Of a stretch of 64,000 nucleotides of DNA, positions 16,311 through 25,506 are shown piece after piece. Position numbers and translations under genes: made by a program. Source of the DNA: Tigheibacillus halophilus (GTDB lineage: Bacteria; Bacillota; Bacilli; Bacillales; Amphibacillaceae); the NCBI RefSeq assembly GCF_042683165.1, contig NZ_JBHUIZ010000013.1:124001-188000 (forward strand). Direction: 5' to 3'. Position 1 is the stretch's first letter. Each line of letters begins with the position of its first letter. The notes beneath the pieces are model-generated. The model saw only the letters and a program-made list of their open reading frames with translations. It ran no database searches and had not been told where the DNA came from.

Positions 16311-17330
16311 TTACCTGTTAAAATGTTTTTTAATTTGATATGCAGCGATTTTCATTCGTTCTTCTCTTTCCCATAAAAGCCGATGTGCTTCTGTAAGTGA
16401 TATTTCGGTGAATACGAGTCTGTCTCCCGGCTTCGCTTGAGCAAGAGCAGGCAAATCAATGCTGGCTGTCTCGGCGATTTTCGGGTAACCACCAGTTGTT
16501 TGGCTATCTGCCATCAAGACGATTGGATTCCCATCTCCAGGAACCTGAATTGTGCCAAATCTTACCGCTTCGGAGAGCAATTCACTATTTTGATTGCAGA
16601 CCAGCTCCGCCCCCTGTAATCTATATCCCATTCTGTCCGATTGGCTGGATAACTGAAAGGAACTTTGGAAAAATGTTTCTCTGGTAACTTTGTTAAACCA
16701 GTAAAAATGCTTGCCTTTTAATATACGGATCTTTAGCGGTTTCTTCTCTGCGCTTTCCAGAACTGGGCTGAAACTGGGGTTGAGAGACCATGGTAGTTCC
16801 AAAAAATGTTGTTTGCAACAAATTTTTTCTTGAAGAGATTGGAGCATTTGCTGCGCTGCTCCTGATGGCTTGCCTGTTTTCAACTGATCATTTTTTTGCA
16901 GTGGTCTTCCATGATAGCCGCCAATTTTTGCCAGCAAGTAAGTCGACTTGCTATGGAGAACTTCAGGAACATGGCATCCTCCAGAAATAGCTAAATAAGC
17001 GCGGCACCCCGCTTTACATTCTCCAAAACGCAGCACCGCGCCTTTTTTTACAAAGATTGTTCGTCCGTTTCTCACTTTTTTTTCGTCTATTTCCGGAGAA
17101 AGATCGGCACCACAAATGGCTACTAGTGCCTCGTCTAAGAAAGTGAGCACGGGACCAATCATCGTAATTTCCAGGACAGCCTCATTGGCGTGGTTCCCGG
17201 CAAGCCAGTTAGCCAATTGAGATGAAATTCGATCCATCACACCGCTTGTGACGACACCATTATGCTGAAATCCATATCTGCCCTGATCTTGAACGGTTGT
17301 AAGCAGGCCTGGTTTTTTAATGAGAATCAT
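16311..17330 (-). CDS. pxpC: 5-oxoprolinase subunit C (biotin-dependent carboxyltransferase-like, KipA)
   Basis: A 339-residue protein with the start MILIKKPGLLTTVQDQGRYG and the blocks GADLSPEID, AYLAISGG, LMADSQTTGGYPKI typical of PxpC/KipA. It overlaps the end of pxpB by 14 bases, and its ribosome binding site GGAGGG lies inside pxpB, which indicates translational coupling. Part of the ATP-dependent 5-oxoprolinase; in B. subtilis the homologue KipA was first described as antagonist of the KinA inhibitor KipI. Confidence 0.93.
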   Translation of the reverse strand: MILIKKPGLLTTVQDQGRYGFQHNGVVTSGVMDRISSQLANWLAGNHANEAVLEITMIGPVLTFLDEALVAICGADLSPEIDEKKVRNGRTIFVKKGAVLRFGECKAGCRAYLAISGGCHVPEVLHSKSTYLLAKIGGYHGRPLQKNDQLKTGKPSGAAQQMLQSLQEKICCKQHFLELPWSLNPSFSPVLESAEKKPLKIRILKGKHFYWFNKVTRETFFQSSFQLSSQSDRMGYRLQGAELVCNQNSELLSEAVRFGTIQVPGDGNPIVLMADSQTTGGYPKIAETASIDLPALAQAKPGDRLVFTEISLTEAHRLLWEREERMKIAAYQIKKHFNR

Positions 17331-18033
17331 GCATTTCCCTCCATTCCAGGAATGTCTCTTCGTCTATTGGCTTAAAGCAGATTTTGTCCCCAGCTTTTAA
17401 CAAGCTTGGCTGTGCAGCGTCGGGGATGAATAATGATTTGGGTGTTTGCCCGATGATTTGCCAGCCGCCGGGGGAGGCAATTGGATAGATACCAGTCTGC
17501 TTGTCTGCAATACCAACGGAACCTGCTGGTATTTTCAACCGTGGCGTTACCTTTCTTGGTGTACCGATCGCTGATGACATCCCTCCAATATACGGAAAAC
17601 CGGGGGCAAAGCCGATCATGTAAACGAGATATTCTGCCTTGCTATGGATAGCAATTACTTCGTCTTCAGAAAGATGGTTTTTTTCTGCGACGTAAGAAAG
17701 ATCCGGACCATGTTTTCCACCATAACAGACAGGAATTTCAATAATATTTGAAGCTTCGGCTGATTCCATTTGCAGTTGTTGTACGATAGATGAGATTCTC
17801 TGGCATATCTCATCATAAGGTGAGGTGTTCGTTACATGTTTCATGATCGTCAGTGGTTCGTAGAAAATAGTTATATTGGTATATGCCGGAACGAATGCTG
17901 TTAACCAATCAAAAGTATTTGCAGAAAGATGTGCGGAAAGCTTACGTACCTGTTCGTGGATCAACATATCCATCTGGTTTCCGAATGAAACCATGACTGC
18001 ATTATCCCCAATTGGCTGTAAATCGAAATCCAT
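17317..18033 (-). CDS. pxpB: 5-oxoprolinase subunit B (KipI)
   Basis: A 238-residue protein. IPVCYGGKHGPDL, MIGFAPGFPYIGGM, PRKVTPRLKIPAGSVGIA and YPIASPGGWQIIG are hallmark blocks of PxpB/KipI, which resembles a cyclophilin-like fold and pairs with PxpC. First gene of the minus-strand pxpB-pxpC-pxpA operon, started by ATG after AAGGGTGGG. In Bacillus KipI also inhibits the sporulation kinase KinA; whether that holds here is unknown. Confidence 0.93.
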   Translation of the reverse strand: MDFDLQPIGDNAVMVSFGNQMDMLIHEQVRKLSAHLSANTFDWLTAFVPAYTNITIFYEPLTIMKHVTNTSPYDEICQRISSIVQQLQMESAEASNIIEIPVCYGGKHGPDLSYVAEKNHLSEDEVIAIHSKAEYLVYMIGFAPGFPYIGGMSSAIGTPRKVTPRLKIPAGSVGIADKQTGIYPIASPGGWQIIGQTPKSLFIPDAAQPSLLKAGDKICFKPIDEETFLEWREMHDSH

Positions 18034-18184
18034 TGTTTTCCCACCCTTACCTGAAAATATAAATCGTGAAATAAAAAATCAACGAACAGAATAATTCTAA
18101 GGTATTCATCTCCATACAGTTGACAGATTTAGAACGATATAGTGCCATTATACGGAGTTGTTTTATATTTTTGAAAGTATTTTG

Positions 18185-18213
18185 GCTCCAAATTCTTGAC
18201 ACAGATTTGGAGC
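18185..18213. promoter_or_regulatory. Palindromic operator candidate over the -35 box
   Basis: GCTCCAAAT (18185-18193) and ATTTGGAGC (18205-18213) are perfect inverted 9-mers separated by 11 bases. The -35 hexamer of the following promoter lies between the arms, so a dimeric repressor bound here would exclude RNA polymerase. Confidence 0.55.
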
Positions 18214-18223
18214 GTAGTATATT
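18196..18223 (+). promoter_or_regulatory. Sigma-A promoter of the VWA lipoprotein gene
   Basis: TTGACA (18196-18201) and TATATT (18218-18223) with 16-base spacing, about 65 bases before the start codon and embedded in the palindrome described above. Confidence 0.65.
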
Positions 18224-18288
18224 TTCTTGCTTAATTTTCAAATGATTCCTATAATAATGATGATAAACAGGTTAATTGGAGGAAAAAC

Positions 18289-19701
18289 ATGGTAATGAGA
18301 AAAAGATTGCTGTTCATGTTGTTGGTGGTATTCTTAGTGATGACCGGCTGCTCGAACGGAAAAGGAACACTTGAAGCTGACAAACAATCTAAAACAGCGG
18401 AAAAAGCAGAAGATCGTACGGCTGAAATGGAAGAAGCCAAAGCAAAAGCTGCAGACGCAGAAAGAAAAGCGGCAGAGGAACAAAAAGAGCTGCAGAAATA
18501 TAAAGAAACAGATCCTGTCGCAATGATGCAGGCAGAACCGGGGGAATTCAGCGGGGATCAATATGATGTTGAGGAAGTGAAAAAACAAATCGATCGTTTT
18601 CCTCCAGGGAAGGAAGCGGAAGATTATTATTATCGTACGCTCGCACTGGTTGCTGAAGATTATCGGCCTTATCATGCATTTTTCAGCCAGGTAGACACAT
18701 CTTATGCCGGCAATTCAGCCACTCCTGAAGAAAGTACTGGACCAGCCGGGAAACAGAATGGTGCTCAGGTTAATGTAACCATATTATTTGATGCCAGTGG
18801 AAGTATGGGGGCTAAAATCGGGGGCAGGACAATGATGGATACAGCGAAGGAAGCTGTGAATGATTTTTTAAGCAAGCTGCCAGAAGGCGTGCATGTTTCA
18901 TTGCGGGCATATGGGCATAAAGGTACTGGAAGCAATGCTGATAAAGCAAAATCATGTAAAAGCTCGGAAGAAGTCTATGCCTTGTCAGCTTACGATAAGA
19001 AGAAGATGAAAAAAGCATTGGCCAAATTCTCGCCGGCGGGTTGGACCCCTCTTGCCGCATCTATTCGAGATGCTGGTAATGATCTGAAAAATGAGACAGG
19101 AAACAATGTGGAAAATATCGTTTACGTAGTCAGTGATGGGGTGGAGACGTGTGGAGGAGACCCGGTCCAAGAAGCCAAAAAATTGCATGAATCCGATATA
19201 CAGGCAGTAGTCAACATCATTGGTTTCGATGTGGATGATGCGGGACAGAAGGCGCTGAAAAAAGTATCAGAAGCGGGTAATGGAGCGTATACGACTGTCC
19301 GTACAAAACAGGAGCTTGAAAATTATTTCACACAGGAAAAAACCGAACTGTTGAATGAATGGAATAGTTGGGAAGTCGAAAATCTTAATGATATAAACAG
19401 TTCTGAAGTAGACCGCTTGAATGCACTTCATTCGCAAGAAAATGAAATGGTGAATCAGGCGCAGGAAGAAGAAAACAATCTGATTCATTTATCAGGATAT
19501 ATAGAGGAAAAATTTGATGTCAAGGGCTATACCGTACGAGACAAGGCTCGAAAAAGAGGGTTGGCTTTAAGAAACTATGCACGTCAAACAGCATTGGATT
19601 TCAGGAACAACCTCCGTAAAAATGGCCTTGATCATCGGAATGAGGTCCGCAAGAAGAGCAGAGAAGCAAAGGATGAGATCAGAAATGGCAATAGTAAGTG
19701 A
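18289..19701 (+). CDS. VWA-domain lipoprotein (YwmC/YwmD-like)
   Basis: A 470-residue surface lipoprotein: signal peptide with lipobox VMTGC (Cys21), a charged Ala/Lys/Glu-rich coiled coil at about 30-70, then a von Willebrand A domain beginning near residue 163 with the MIDAS motif DASGSMG and the later VVSDGVETC. After the domain come acidic and then Arg/Lys/Asn-rich helical segments (about 345-470). GGAGG supports the start at 18289. VWA lipoproteins bind ligands in a metal-dependent way at the cell surface; no specific function is known to me. Its promoter carries a palindromic operator candidate. Confidence 0.88.
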   Translation: MVMRKRLLFMLLVVFLVMTGCSNGKGTLEADKQSKTAEKAEDRTAEMEEAKAKAADAERKAAEEQKELQKYKETDPVAMMQAEPGEFSGDQYDVEEVKKQIDRFPPGKEAEDYYYRTLALVAEDYRPYHAFFSQVDTSYAGNSATPEESTGPAGKQNGAQVNVTILFDASGSMGAKIGGRTMMDTAKEAVNDFLSKLPEGVHVSLRAYGHKGTGSNADKAKSCKSSEEVYALSAYDKKKMKKALAKFSPAGWTPLAASIRDAGNDLKNETGNNVENIVYVVSDGVETCGGDPVQEAKKLHESDIQAVVNIIGFDVDDAGQKALKKVSEAGNGAYTTVRTKQELENYFTQEKTELLNEWNSWEVENLNDINSSEVDRLNALHSQENEMVNQAQEEENNLIHLSGYIEEKFDVKGYTVRDKARKRGLALRNYARQTALDFRNNLRKNGLDHRNEVRKKSREAKDEIRNGNSK

Positions 19702-19857
19702 TGTTGATCGGTTAACATTACATTTCTTGTCATTCACAAATCAATGATAGTGCACACCCCGTCATATTAGAATTCGGTACAGGAAATCAATTTGATATAA
19801 AGTGGGGCAAAGGCTGCGGCACATCCTTTGAAACGCAGCTTATCATATGCATTAGTT

Positions 19858-19901
19858 AAGGAACGTCAGGGTTTGTTTGATAAAACCCTGACGTTCCTTT
19901 T
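19858..19901. terminator. Bidirectional terminator between the VWA gene and proline dehydrogenase
   Basis: AAGGAACGTCAGGGTTT (19858-19874) pairs perfectly with 19883-19899 and is followed by TTTT. It stands between two convergent genes. A second, weaker hairpin (GCTGCG/CGCAGC) lies just upstream. Confidence 0.85.
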
Positions 19902-19914
19902 GACAGCTTACGAA

Positions 19915-20895
19915 TTATTTTTTACGTTTGCTGAGCCTGCCCAACAGGAAGGCACCAGCACCGATACCAACTAGTGTATTTGTTTTTTTATTAAAGACTT
20001 GCTTCAACATCAGGTTCATGTTTTGTGGACGTTCTGCCAGACGGCGCATAAAATAAGCGTACCAGTCGTTTCCAAAAGGTACATAGGTGCAGAAGTTATA
20101 TCCTTCTTTTGCCAGCTCATATTGCAAATCTTTGCGGAAGCCGTATAGCATCTGAAATTCAAATTGATCAGCAGGAATATCATGCGCTTTCACAAATTGT
20201 TTTACATGATTGATGACGTGATGGTCATGGGTTGCGATCGATGTGAACTTGCCGTGCTGCAAATGATACTCAATCAGCTTTAAATAGTTTTCATCAATAT
20301 CTTTTTTATCTTGAAAAGCCAATTCTTCAGGTTCTTTGTAAGCACCTTTGACGATACGTAAACGGTAATCCTTATATCTCTCAATGTTATCCATAGATTC
20401 ATAGAAATAAGACTGGATGACGGTTCCAATATTGTCATAGTCTTTGCTTAACACATCAAGCAGACGGAATGTCGGAGCAAGATGACTGTAATCTTCCTGG
20501 TCAAAATTGATAAAAATGTCGTACTTACTCGCTTTGGATACGATTTCTTTAATGTTTTCAAAACAGAAATCCTCATCGATATCCAAGCCGAGCTGTGTCG
20601 CCTTAACAGAAATGTGTGCGTTTACATTGTTGGCATGAATAGCCTCAATGACATGAAGAATCTGATTTTTTGCGTCAGTAGCATCTTTTTTTTCTGTAAC
20701 AAACTCACCAAGGTTGTCGATGGTAGCTGAGATGCCATGTGTATTCAATTCTGAAACGCTTTCAATCATTTCATCAATATTTGTGCCCGCCACAACTGAT
20801 TGTGCTCCAAGCTTCAAACCATATTTTTTGGCCATGTTGTTTAAAATTTGATTTTGCGAGAGGCCGATAAAGAAATTCTTTAAAGTAATAGACAT
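19915..20895 (-). CDS. putM: Proline dehydrogenase (monofunctional)
   Basis: A 326-residue FAD-dependent enzyme of the PRODH family. It carries out the first step of proline catabolism, proline to pyrroline-5-carboxylate, passing electrons to the membrane quinone pool. Recognisable blocks are ISVKATQLGLDID, INFDQEDYSH, RLRIVKGAYKEP, ATHDHHVI, FQMLYGFRKDL and the closing YFMRRLAERPQN, which bind FAD and proline. AGAGGGA precedes the ATG. No pyrroline-5-carboxylate dehydrogenase or proline transporter is adjacent, so the second step must be encoded elsewhere. Confidence 0.92.
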   Translation of the reverse strand: MSITLKNFFIGLSQNQILNNMAKKYGLKLGAQSVVAGTNIDEMIESVSELNTHGISATIDNLGEFVTEKKDATDAKNQILHVIEAIHANNVNAHISVKATQLGLDIDEDFCFENIKEIVSKASKYDIFINFDQEDYSHLAPTFRLLDVLSKDYDNIGTVIQSYFYESMDNIERYKDYRLRIVKGAYKEPEELAFQDKKDIDENYLKLIEYHLQHGKFTSIATHDHHVINHVKQFVKAHDIPADQFEFQMLYGFRKDLQYELAKEGYNFCTYVPFGNDWYAYFMRRLAERPQNMNLMLKQVFNKKTNTLVGIGAGAFLLGRLSKRKK

Positions 20896-21061
20896 TATGC
20901 ATTCCCTCTTTAACCATTTTTATTATATTATATCAAAATATGTCCAAGAGCAGGATTATTTTTATTGGAAACCAAATGTTGCATAATTTGCAAAAAAGCA
21001 TATTTTAAAAAAACACTGACACACGCATCAAACAGAACGGGGATGTCAGCGTTCATTCATT

Positions 21062-21244
21062 TTATTTCGTTTCATTGTCTTTTTTGTTATCGTCTTCATT
21101 CATCATCTCACTGGCTGATTTTTTGAACGCAGACAAGGCTTGTCCGAAAGACTTGCCGATTTCAGGAAGCTTGCTTGGTCCGAAAACAATCAGTGCAACG
21201 ATCAGGATAAGAATGAGACCTGGAACGCCAATGTTGGAAAGCAT
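21062..21244 (-). CDS. tatA: Sec-independent translocase protein TatA (first copy)
   Basis: A 60-residue protein: a short N-terminal membrane segment (GVPGLILILIVALIVFGP), the hinge FGPSKLPEIGKSFG, an amphipathic helix, and a charged tail. It forms the pore-like component of twin-arginine export. The ATG at 21244 is preferred over a TTG at 21250 because AAGGGAG has the right spacing. No tatC is in the window. A second, similar tatA lies at 46845-47024 on the same strand. Confidence 0.92.
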   Translation of the reverse strand: MLSNIGVPGLILILIVALIVFGPSKLPEIGKSFGQALSAFKKSASEMMNEDDNKKDNETK

Positions 21245-21425
21245 GGTCAATTTCTCCCTTCAGAAGGTATGTAAAAAATTCATACCAGTGATTTTAGTAT
21301 ATCATAAATATTGCTGGTTTGCGGTGCTCGGCATGAATTTTTGATAGCTTATTTGATAGCTTAGTTATTATCGTTTCCTTGTAATTATTCGAAATGTTAG
21401 TATAAACAGACGGAGGGGTTATGAA

Positions 21426-22787
21426 ATGACATTTTTCGAAGAATTGAATCAAATTATTCCCAAAAAGCAAATAAGCAAAAACCAGACACTTCTCGAACAG
21501 CATAGCCGGGATGAATCTTATCACCAGCCATGTTTGCCTGAAGCAGTCGTTTTTCCGGCATCAACTGCTGAGGTGAGTGAAATCATGAAGCTGGCTGCCA
21601 GGCATCAAATGCCAGTCGTTCCTTTCGGCTATGGTTCCAGCTTGGAGGGGAATATCATTCCCTATTCAGGAGGAATATCACTCGATTTTTCTTTGATGAA
21701 CAATATAATTACTTTACGGGAAAATGATTTTCTTGTAACCGTACAGCCTGGGGTAACAAGATCACAATTAAATAAGGAATTGAAAAAATATGGCATGTTC
21801 TTTTCCGTGGATCCTGGAGCGGATGCAACACTGGGGGGGATGGCGGCAACCAATGCCAGTGGGACCTCAGCAGTCAGATATGGTATCATGCGCGATCAGG
21901 TCCGTGATATGGAAGTGGTCTTAGCTGATGGCATGGTAATCCATACAGGCAGTCTCGCAGCAAAATCTTCATCGGGATACAACCTGAACGGGTTATTTGT
22001 TGGTTCGGAAGGAACGCTTGGAATTTTTACAGAGTTGACGCTGCGCATCCATGGTATAAGTGAGCATACTTTGGCAGCAAGAGCTTCTTTTCAGACACTT
22101 GATGAAAGTGTGCAGGCTGTCATTTCCTTGCTGCAAGCTGGTATTCCGATTGCACGGGTCGAGCTGGTCGATGAGGAATCAATGAAACAAATCAATCGAT
22201 ATAGTGAAACAGACTATCCGGAAGGACCGACATTATTTCTTGAATTTCATGGAAACAAGGAAGGACTAAAGCAAGATGTTGCTTTAACGAAAGAACTTAT
22301 GGACGACCACCATTGCAGTGCGCTTCATTTTGAATCAGATACTGCAGCGATGAACAGACTATGGGAAGCCCGGCATCATGTCGCATACGCTTATATTCAT
22401 AACCATCAAGGCAAAAAACAAATGGTGACAGATGTTTGTGTGCCAATTTCAGAAATGTCTGGGGCCATCAGAGATGCACGAAAAGCAGTGGAAGCTTCCG
22501 GGTTGCCAGGAGGTATCGTTGGGCATGTCGGGGATGGAAACTATCATATCATATTGATGGTTGACCCTGAAAATAGAGAAGATTTACAGCAAGCCGACAA
22601 GGTGAATGAACATATCGTTACTTATGCTTTGGAAAGAGGCGGCACTTGTACAGGTGAGCACAGTGTCGGCGTCGGCAAGAAAAAATATCAGGAGAAAGAG
22701 CATGGGGATGCGCTGCTTGTGATGCGCAAATTGAAACAGGCGCTGGATCCCAACGGGATATTGAATCCGGGGAAAGTGCTGCCGTAA
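21426..22787 (+). CDS. FAD-binding oxidoreductase, GlcD/D-lactate dehydrogenase type
   Basis: A 453-residue flavoenzyme. N-terminal FAD domain with PVVPFGYGSSLEGNIIP, VDPGADATLGGMAATNASGTS and FVGSEGTLGIFTE; C-terminal FAD-oxidase domain ending EHSVGVGKKKY and LDPNGILNPGKVLP. The family oxidises D-2-hydroxy acids such as D-lactate or glycolate. GGAGGGG precedes ATG 21426 by about 10 bases. It stands alone, convergent with corA. No glcF partner, so a D-lactate dehydrogenase (cytochrome) type is likelier than glycolate oxidase. Confidence 0.88.
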   Translation: MTFFEELNQIIPKKQISKNQTLLEQHSRDESYHQPCLPEAVVFPASTAEVSEIMKLAARHQMPVVPFGYGSSLEGNIIPYSGGISLDFSLMNNIITLRENDFLVTVQPGVTRSQLNKELKKYGMFFSVDPGADATLGGMAATNASGTSAVRYGIMRDQVRDMEVVLADGMVIHTGSLAAKSSSGYNLNGLFVGSEGTLGIFTELTLRIHGISEHTLAARASFQTLDESVQAVISLLQAGIPIARVELVDEESMKQINRYSETDYPEGPTLFLEFHGNKEGLKQDVALTKELMDDHHCSALHFESDTAAMNRLWEARHHVAYAYIHNHQGKKQMVTDVCVPISEMSGAIRDARKAVEASGLPGGIVGHVGDGNYHIILMVDPENREDLQQADKVNEHIVTYALERGGTCTGEHSVGVGKKKYQEKEHGDALLVMRKLKQALDPNGILNPGKVLP

Positions 22788-22917
22788 AATAGGAGGGTAC
22801 AGGCATTGGTGGTTTTTGCGGAAATCATTCGCAAGGATTTTTTCTTGTGTATTGCATGTTCGCTTGAAAGCGCCTCGATTCCCGGCGGTCATCACGGAAT
22901 TGCAAGTCTGTCTTTGG

Positions 22918-22946
22918 AGGCTGGGGTATTACCACCAGCCTTTTTT
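22918..22946 (+). terminator. Terminator of the GlcD-type gene, overlapping the corA 3' end
   Basis: AGGCTGG and CCAGCCT flank a 10-base loop and are followed by six T. The right arm lies inside the last codons of corA on the opposite strand. Confidence 0.75.
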
Positions 22947-23876
22947 CTTAAACCACAGCACCATACCGATGGTGATCAGCAGCATGAATCCCATGATAAG
23001 TGGATAGCCATAATGCCATTTTAGTTCAGGCATATTGGTAAAGTTCATTCCATAGATTCCTGCGATGAATGTCAATGGTGCGAAAATGAATGTGACAATG
23101 GTCAGCATTTGAATGACCTTGTTTTGCTGATAGGAATTTCTGGAGATAAAGCTTTCACGGATATCACTCGTTATTTCCCGATTGGAATCGACCAATTGCG
23201 ATATTTTTAGTAAATGATCATAAATATCTACAAAATATTCTCTGCGTTCCTGAATTCCTTTTAAATGGTGTGAATTGACGATACGGTAAAACAAGTCCCT
23301 GACTGGATTGACGCTGTGCCGTAGCTCAAGCAGTTGATGACGCAGGTCGAATAGCCTGTCCAGCAGAACATCCATTGTGTTGTTTTCCGTATTTTCTTCT
23401 ACTTCATTGATTTGCTCTTCCAAACTGGAGATGACAGGGAAAAAGTTGTCTACCACATTATCCATCACTTCATAAAATATTCGGTATTTATCCCATGCCT
23501 CTGCATTCTCATCCAGACTAAGCTGCTTCCAAACCTGATTGATTTCTTCTAAATCTTGCTTGTGATAGGAAACAATACATTTTTCAGCAAGAAAAAAATT
23601 GATTTGATTTTCCTGGCTGCTTGCGGTTGCGGCTGTATGCGTGACAAAAAATGAAAAGTCATCATAATAATCAAGCTTGGGACGTTGATTCCCGTGAGTA
23701 CAGTCCTCGATTGCCAGTGGATGGAAGTGCAGCTTTGTCGATAGCAATCTGATTTCTGCGGCTGTTGGGTCGTTATAATCAATCCAGCACCAGCTGTAGT
23801 TGGAGAGATGCAATGTATCCAATGTCAAATTCAAAATGAGTTGGTTATTTTCGGTCACGGCGGCAATTCGAATCAT
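22929..23876 (-). CDS. corA: CorA family magnesium/divalent cation transporter
   Basis: A 315-residue protein from ATG 23876, chosen because AAGGAG precedes it with 7-base spacing; upstream in-frame codons have none. A large cytoplasmic N-terminal domain and helical stalk are followed by two C-terminal membrane segments; the loop entrance has the signature YGMN (GIYGMNFTNMPEL). It forms a pentameric Mg2+ (or Co2+/Ni2+) channel. The tail ends KKKGWW, whose codons form part of a terminator on the other strand. Confidence 0.92.
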   Translation of the reverse strand: MIRIAAVTENNQLILNLTLDTLHLSNYSWCWIDYNDPTAAEIRLLSTKLHFHPLAIEDCTHGNQRPKLDYYDDFSFFVTHTAATASSQENQINFFLAEKCIVSYHKQDLEEINQVWKQLSLDENAEAWDKYRIFYEVMDNVVDNFFPVISSLEEQINEVEENTENNTMDVLLDRLFDLRHQLLELRHSVNPVRDLFYRIVNSHHLKGIQERREYFVDIYDHLLKISQLVDSNREITSDIRESFISRNSYQQNKVIQMLTIVTFIFAPLTFIAGIYGMNFTNMPELKWHYGYPLIMGFMLLITIGMVLWFKKKGWW

Positions 23877-24148
23877 TTGATGGCTCCTTATTGAAAGTAT
23901 TCCAAAGGTCTGTTTATAAAATAAAGTTGTTTGAGTCAGAGGAATATACTTTGTTTGTTCCAGACTGTAAAAGCCGTTCTTTAGTACTGGATATTCAACG
24001 TCCTCACAAAGTTCAAACATGGACCTATTCTTTATGTAAATACCCAATTTGTAGAAAAATATGCAATATTTTACGGAACAAATGTTCTTGATGTGCTGAT
24101 TTGTTTCGGATAAAATGAGAACAAATGTTTCTTAGGAGGGTTCGCTTT

Positions 24149-24361
24149 TTGAAAAAACAATTGGTTCAGGCAATGAAGACGGCCCAGACGCTTTTGATTT
24201 ATTATGTTGACGGAGATGGCCATATTACAGAGCGATATATTCGTGTACTTGAAGTAAAAAATAATTATATCACTGCGTACTGTTTTTGGAGGAAAAAAGT
24301 GCGGACATTTTCTATATCTGGAATTCTTACTGCCGGCAGAAGCGGTAAACGTGTCATATGA
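24149..24361 (+). CDS. Small WYL-domain-like protein
   Basis: A 70-residue protein starting at TTG 24149, eight bases after AGGAGGG. The pattern LIYYVDGDGHITERYIRVLEV then YCFWRKKVRTFSISGI resembles the ligand-binding beta-barrel of WYL domains, without any DNA-binding part. Such stand-alone WYL-like proteins occur in Bacillaceae. Function unknown; it may bind nucleic acid or a ligand. Divergent from corA. Confidence 0.7.
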   Translation: MKKQLVQAMKTAQTLLIYYVDGDGHITERYIRVLEVKNNYITAYCFWRKKVRTFSISGILTAGRSGKRVI

Positions 24362-24456
24362 TAACCATTGTTAATGGCAAGTTATAAGCAAAACACATGC
24401 TTGTGCACCTCCATCTGGTATATGATGGATAAAAGTTCAGTAAAGGAGGTGTTTGG

Positions 24457-25287
24457 ATGAAACAGTTGGATGACACAACTACTCTGTCGAATGGTGTGAA
24501 GATGCCATGGTTTGGGCTTGGGGTTTACAAAGTAGAGGATGGCAGAACTGCCACAGATGCCGTTCGTACAGCAATCTCATATGGATACAGAAGTATCGAT
24601 ACTGCTTCTTTTTATCAAAATGAAATCGGTGTCGGTGAAGGAATCAGACAGGCGGGAATTCCTAGAGAAAAATTGTTTGTCACTTCTAAGGTTTGGAATG
24701 ACCAGCAGGGTTATGAAAAGACGTTGCAAGCTTTTTCTGACAGCCTGGAAAAATTAGGACTTGATTATTTGGATTTGTATCTGATACATTGGCCTGTCAA
24801 AGGACGCTATAAAGATACTTGGCGAGCTTTGGAAAAGTTATATAGAGACAAAAAGGTCAGAGCGATCGGTGTCAGCAATTTTCATGTGCATCACCTGGAA
24901 AATCTGATGGCTGGTGCAGAAGTTAAGCCGATGGTTAATCAAGTGGAATATCATCCGCACTTGACACAGCAACCATTAAAATCTTTCTGTGAAAGGCAAA
25001 ATATCCAGCTGGAAGCTTGGTCACCATTGAAACGGGGACAGCTTTTTGAAAATCAAGTATTGGCTGAAATAGGGGAAAAATATCAAAAAACCATTGCTCA
25101 GGTAATTTTACGATGGGATTTGCAAAACCATGTGGTAACCATACCTAAATCTATTCATGCTGATAGAATCAGGGAAAATGCGGATGTGTTCGATTTTTCC
25201 CTATCTGATGAAGATATGCGGGCCATCGATGCATTGAATAGGAATGACCGAAGTGGAACAAATCCTGACAGCTATGATGAAAAATAA
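24457..25287 (+). CDS. Aldo/keto reductase (YvgN/YtbE type)
   Basis: A 276-residue NADPH-dependent aldehyde/ketone reductase with a TIM barrel. Family residues are visible: SIDTASFYQNE (catalytic Asp and Tyr), VTSKVWN (Lys) and YLIHWP (His); the NADP-binding end reads IPKSIHADRIREN. YvgN in B. subtilis reduces methylglyoxal and glyoxal. AAAGGAGGT precedes the ATG. Probably a single-gene detoxification enzyme. Confidence 0.92.
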   Translation: MKQLDDTTTLSNGVKMPWFGLGVYKVEDGRTATDAVRTAISYGYRSIDTASFYQNEIGVGEGIRQAGIPREKLFVTSKVWNDQQGYEKTLQAFSDSLEKLGLDYLDLYLIHWPVKGRYKDTWRALEKLYRDKKVRAIGVSNFHVHHLENLMAGAEVKPMVNQVEYHPHLTQQPLKSFCERQNIQLEAWSPLKRGQLFENQVLAEIGEKYQKTIAQVILRWDLQNHVVTIPKSIHADRIRENADVFDFSLSDEDMRAIDALNRNDRSGTNPDSYDEK

Positions 25288-25387
25288 CTAAAAGCATTCT
25301 CCTTTCAACGTATATTGATTGTATGTTGGCCATGATCACAACAGCTAAGACAATTGGAAAAACTGGAAAGAAATGTTTTCGAGTTTT

Positions 25388-25407
25388 GCCAACGTCTTGG
25401 CTTTTTT
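25388..25407 (+). terminator. Terminator after the aldo/keto reductase
   Basis: GCCAA-cgtc-TTGGC followed by six T, about 100 bases after the stop codon. Confidence 0.7.
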
Positions 25408-25506
25408 GCTTTCACTTTAAAAATCTCCCCTGAACCTCCTGGCTTAAAAAAAGCATGTCGGCCAAGCCCCTTCGCATAAAATAAATAGATGCAAAGGAGG
25501 GAGAAT

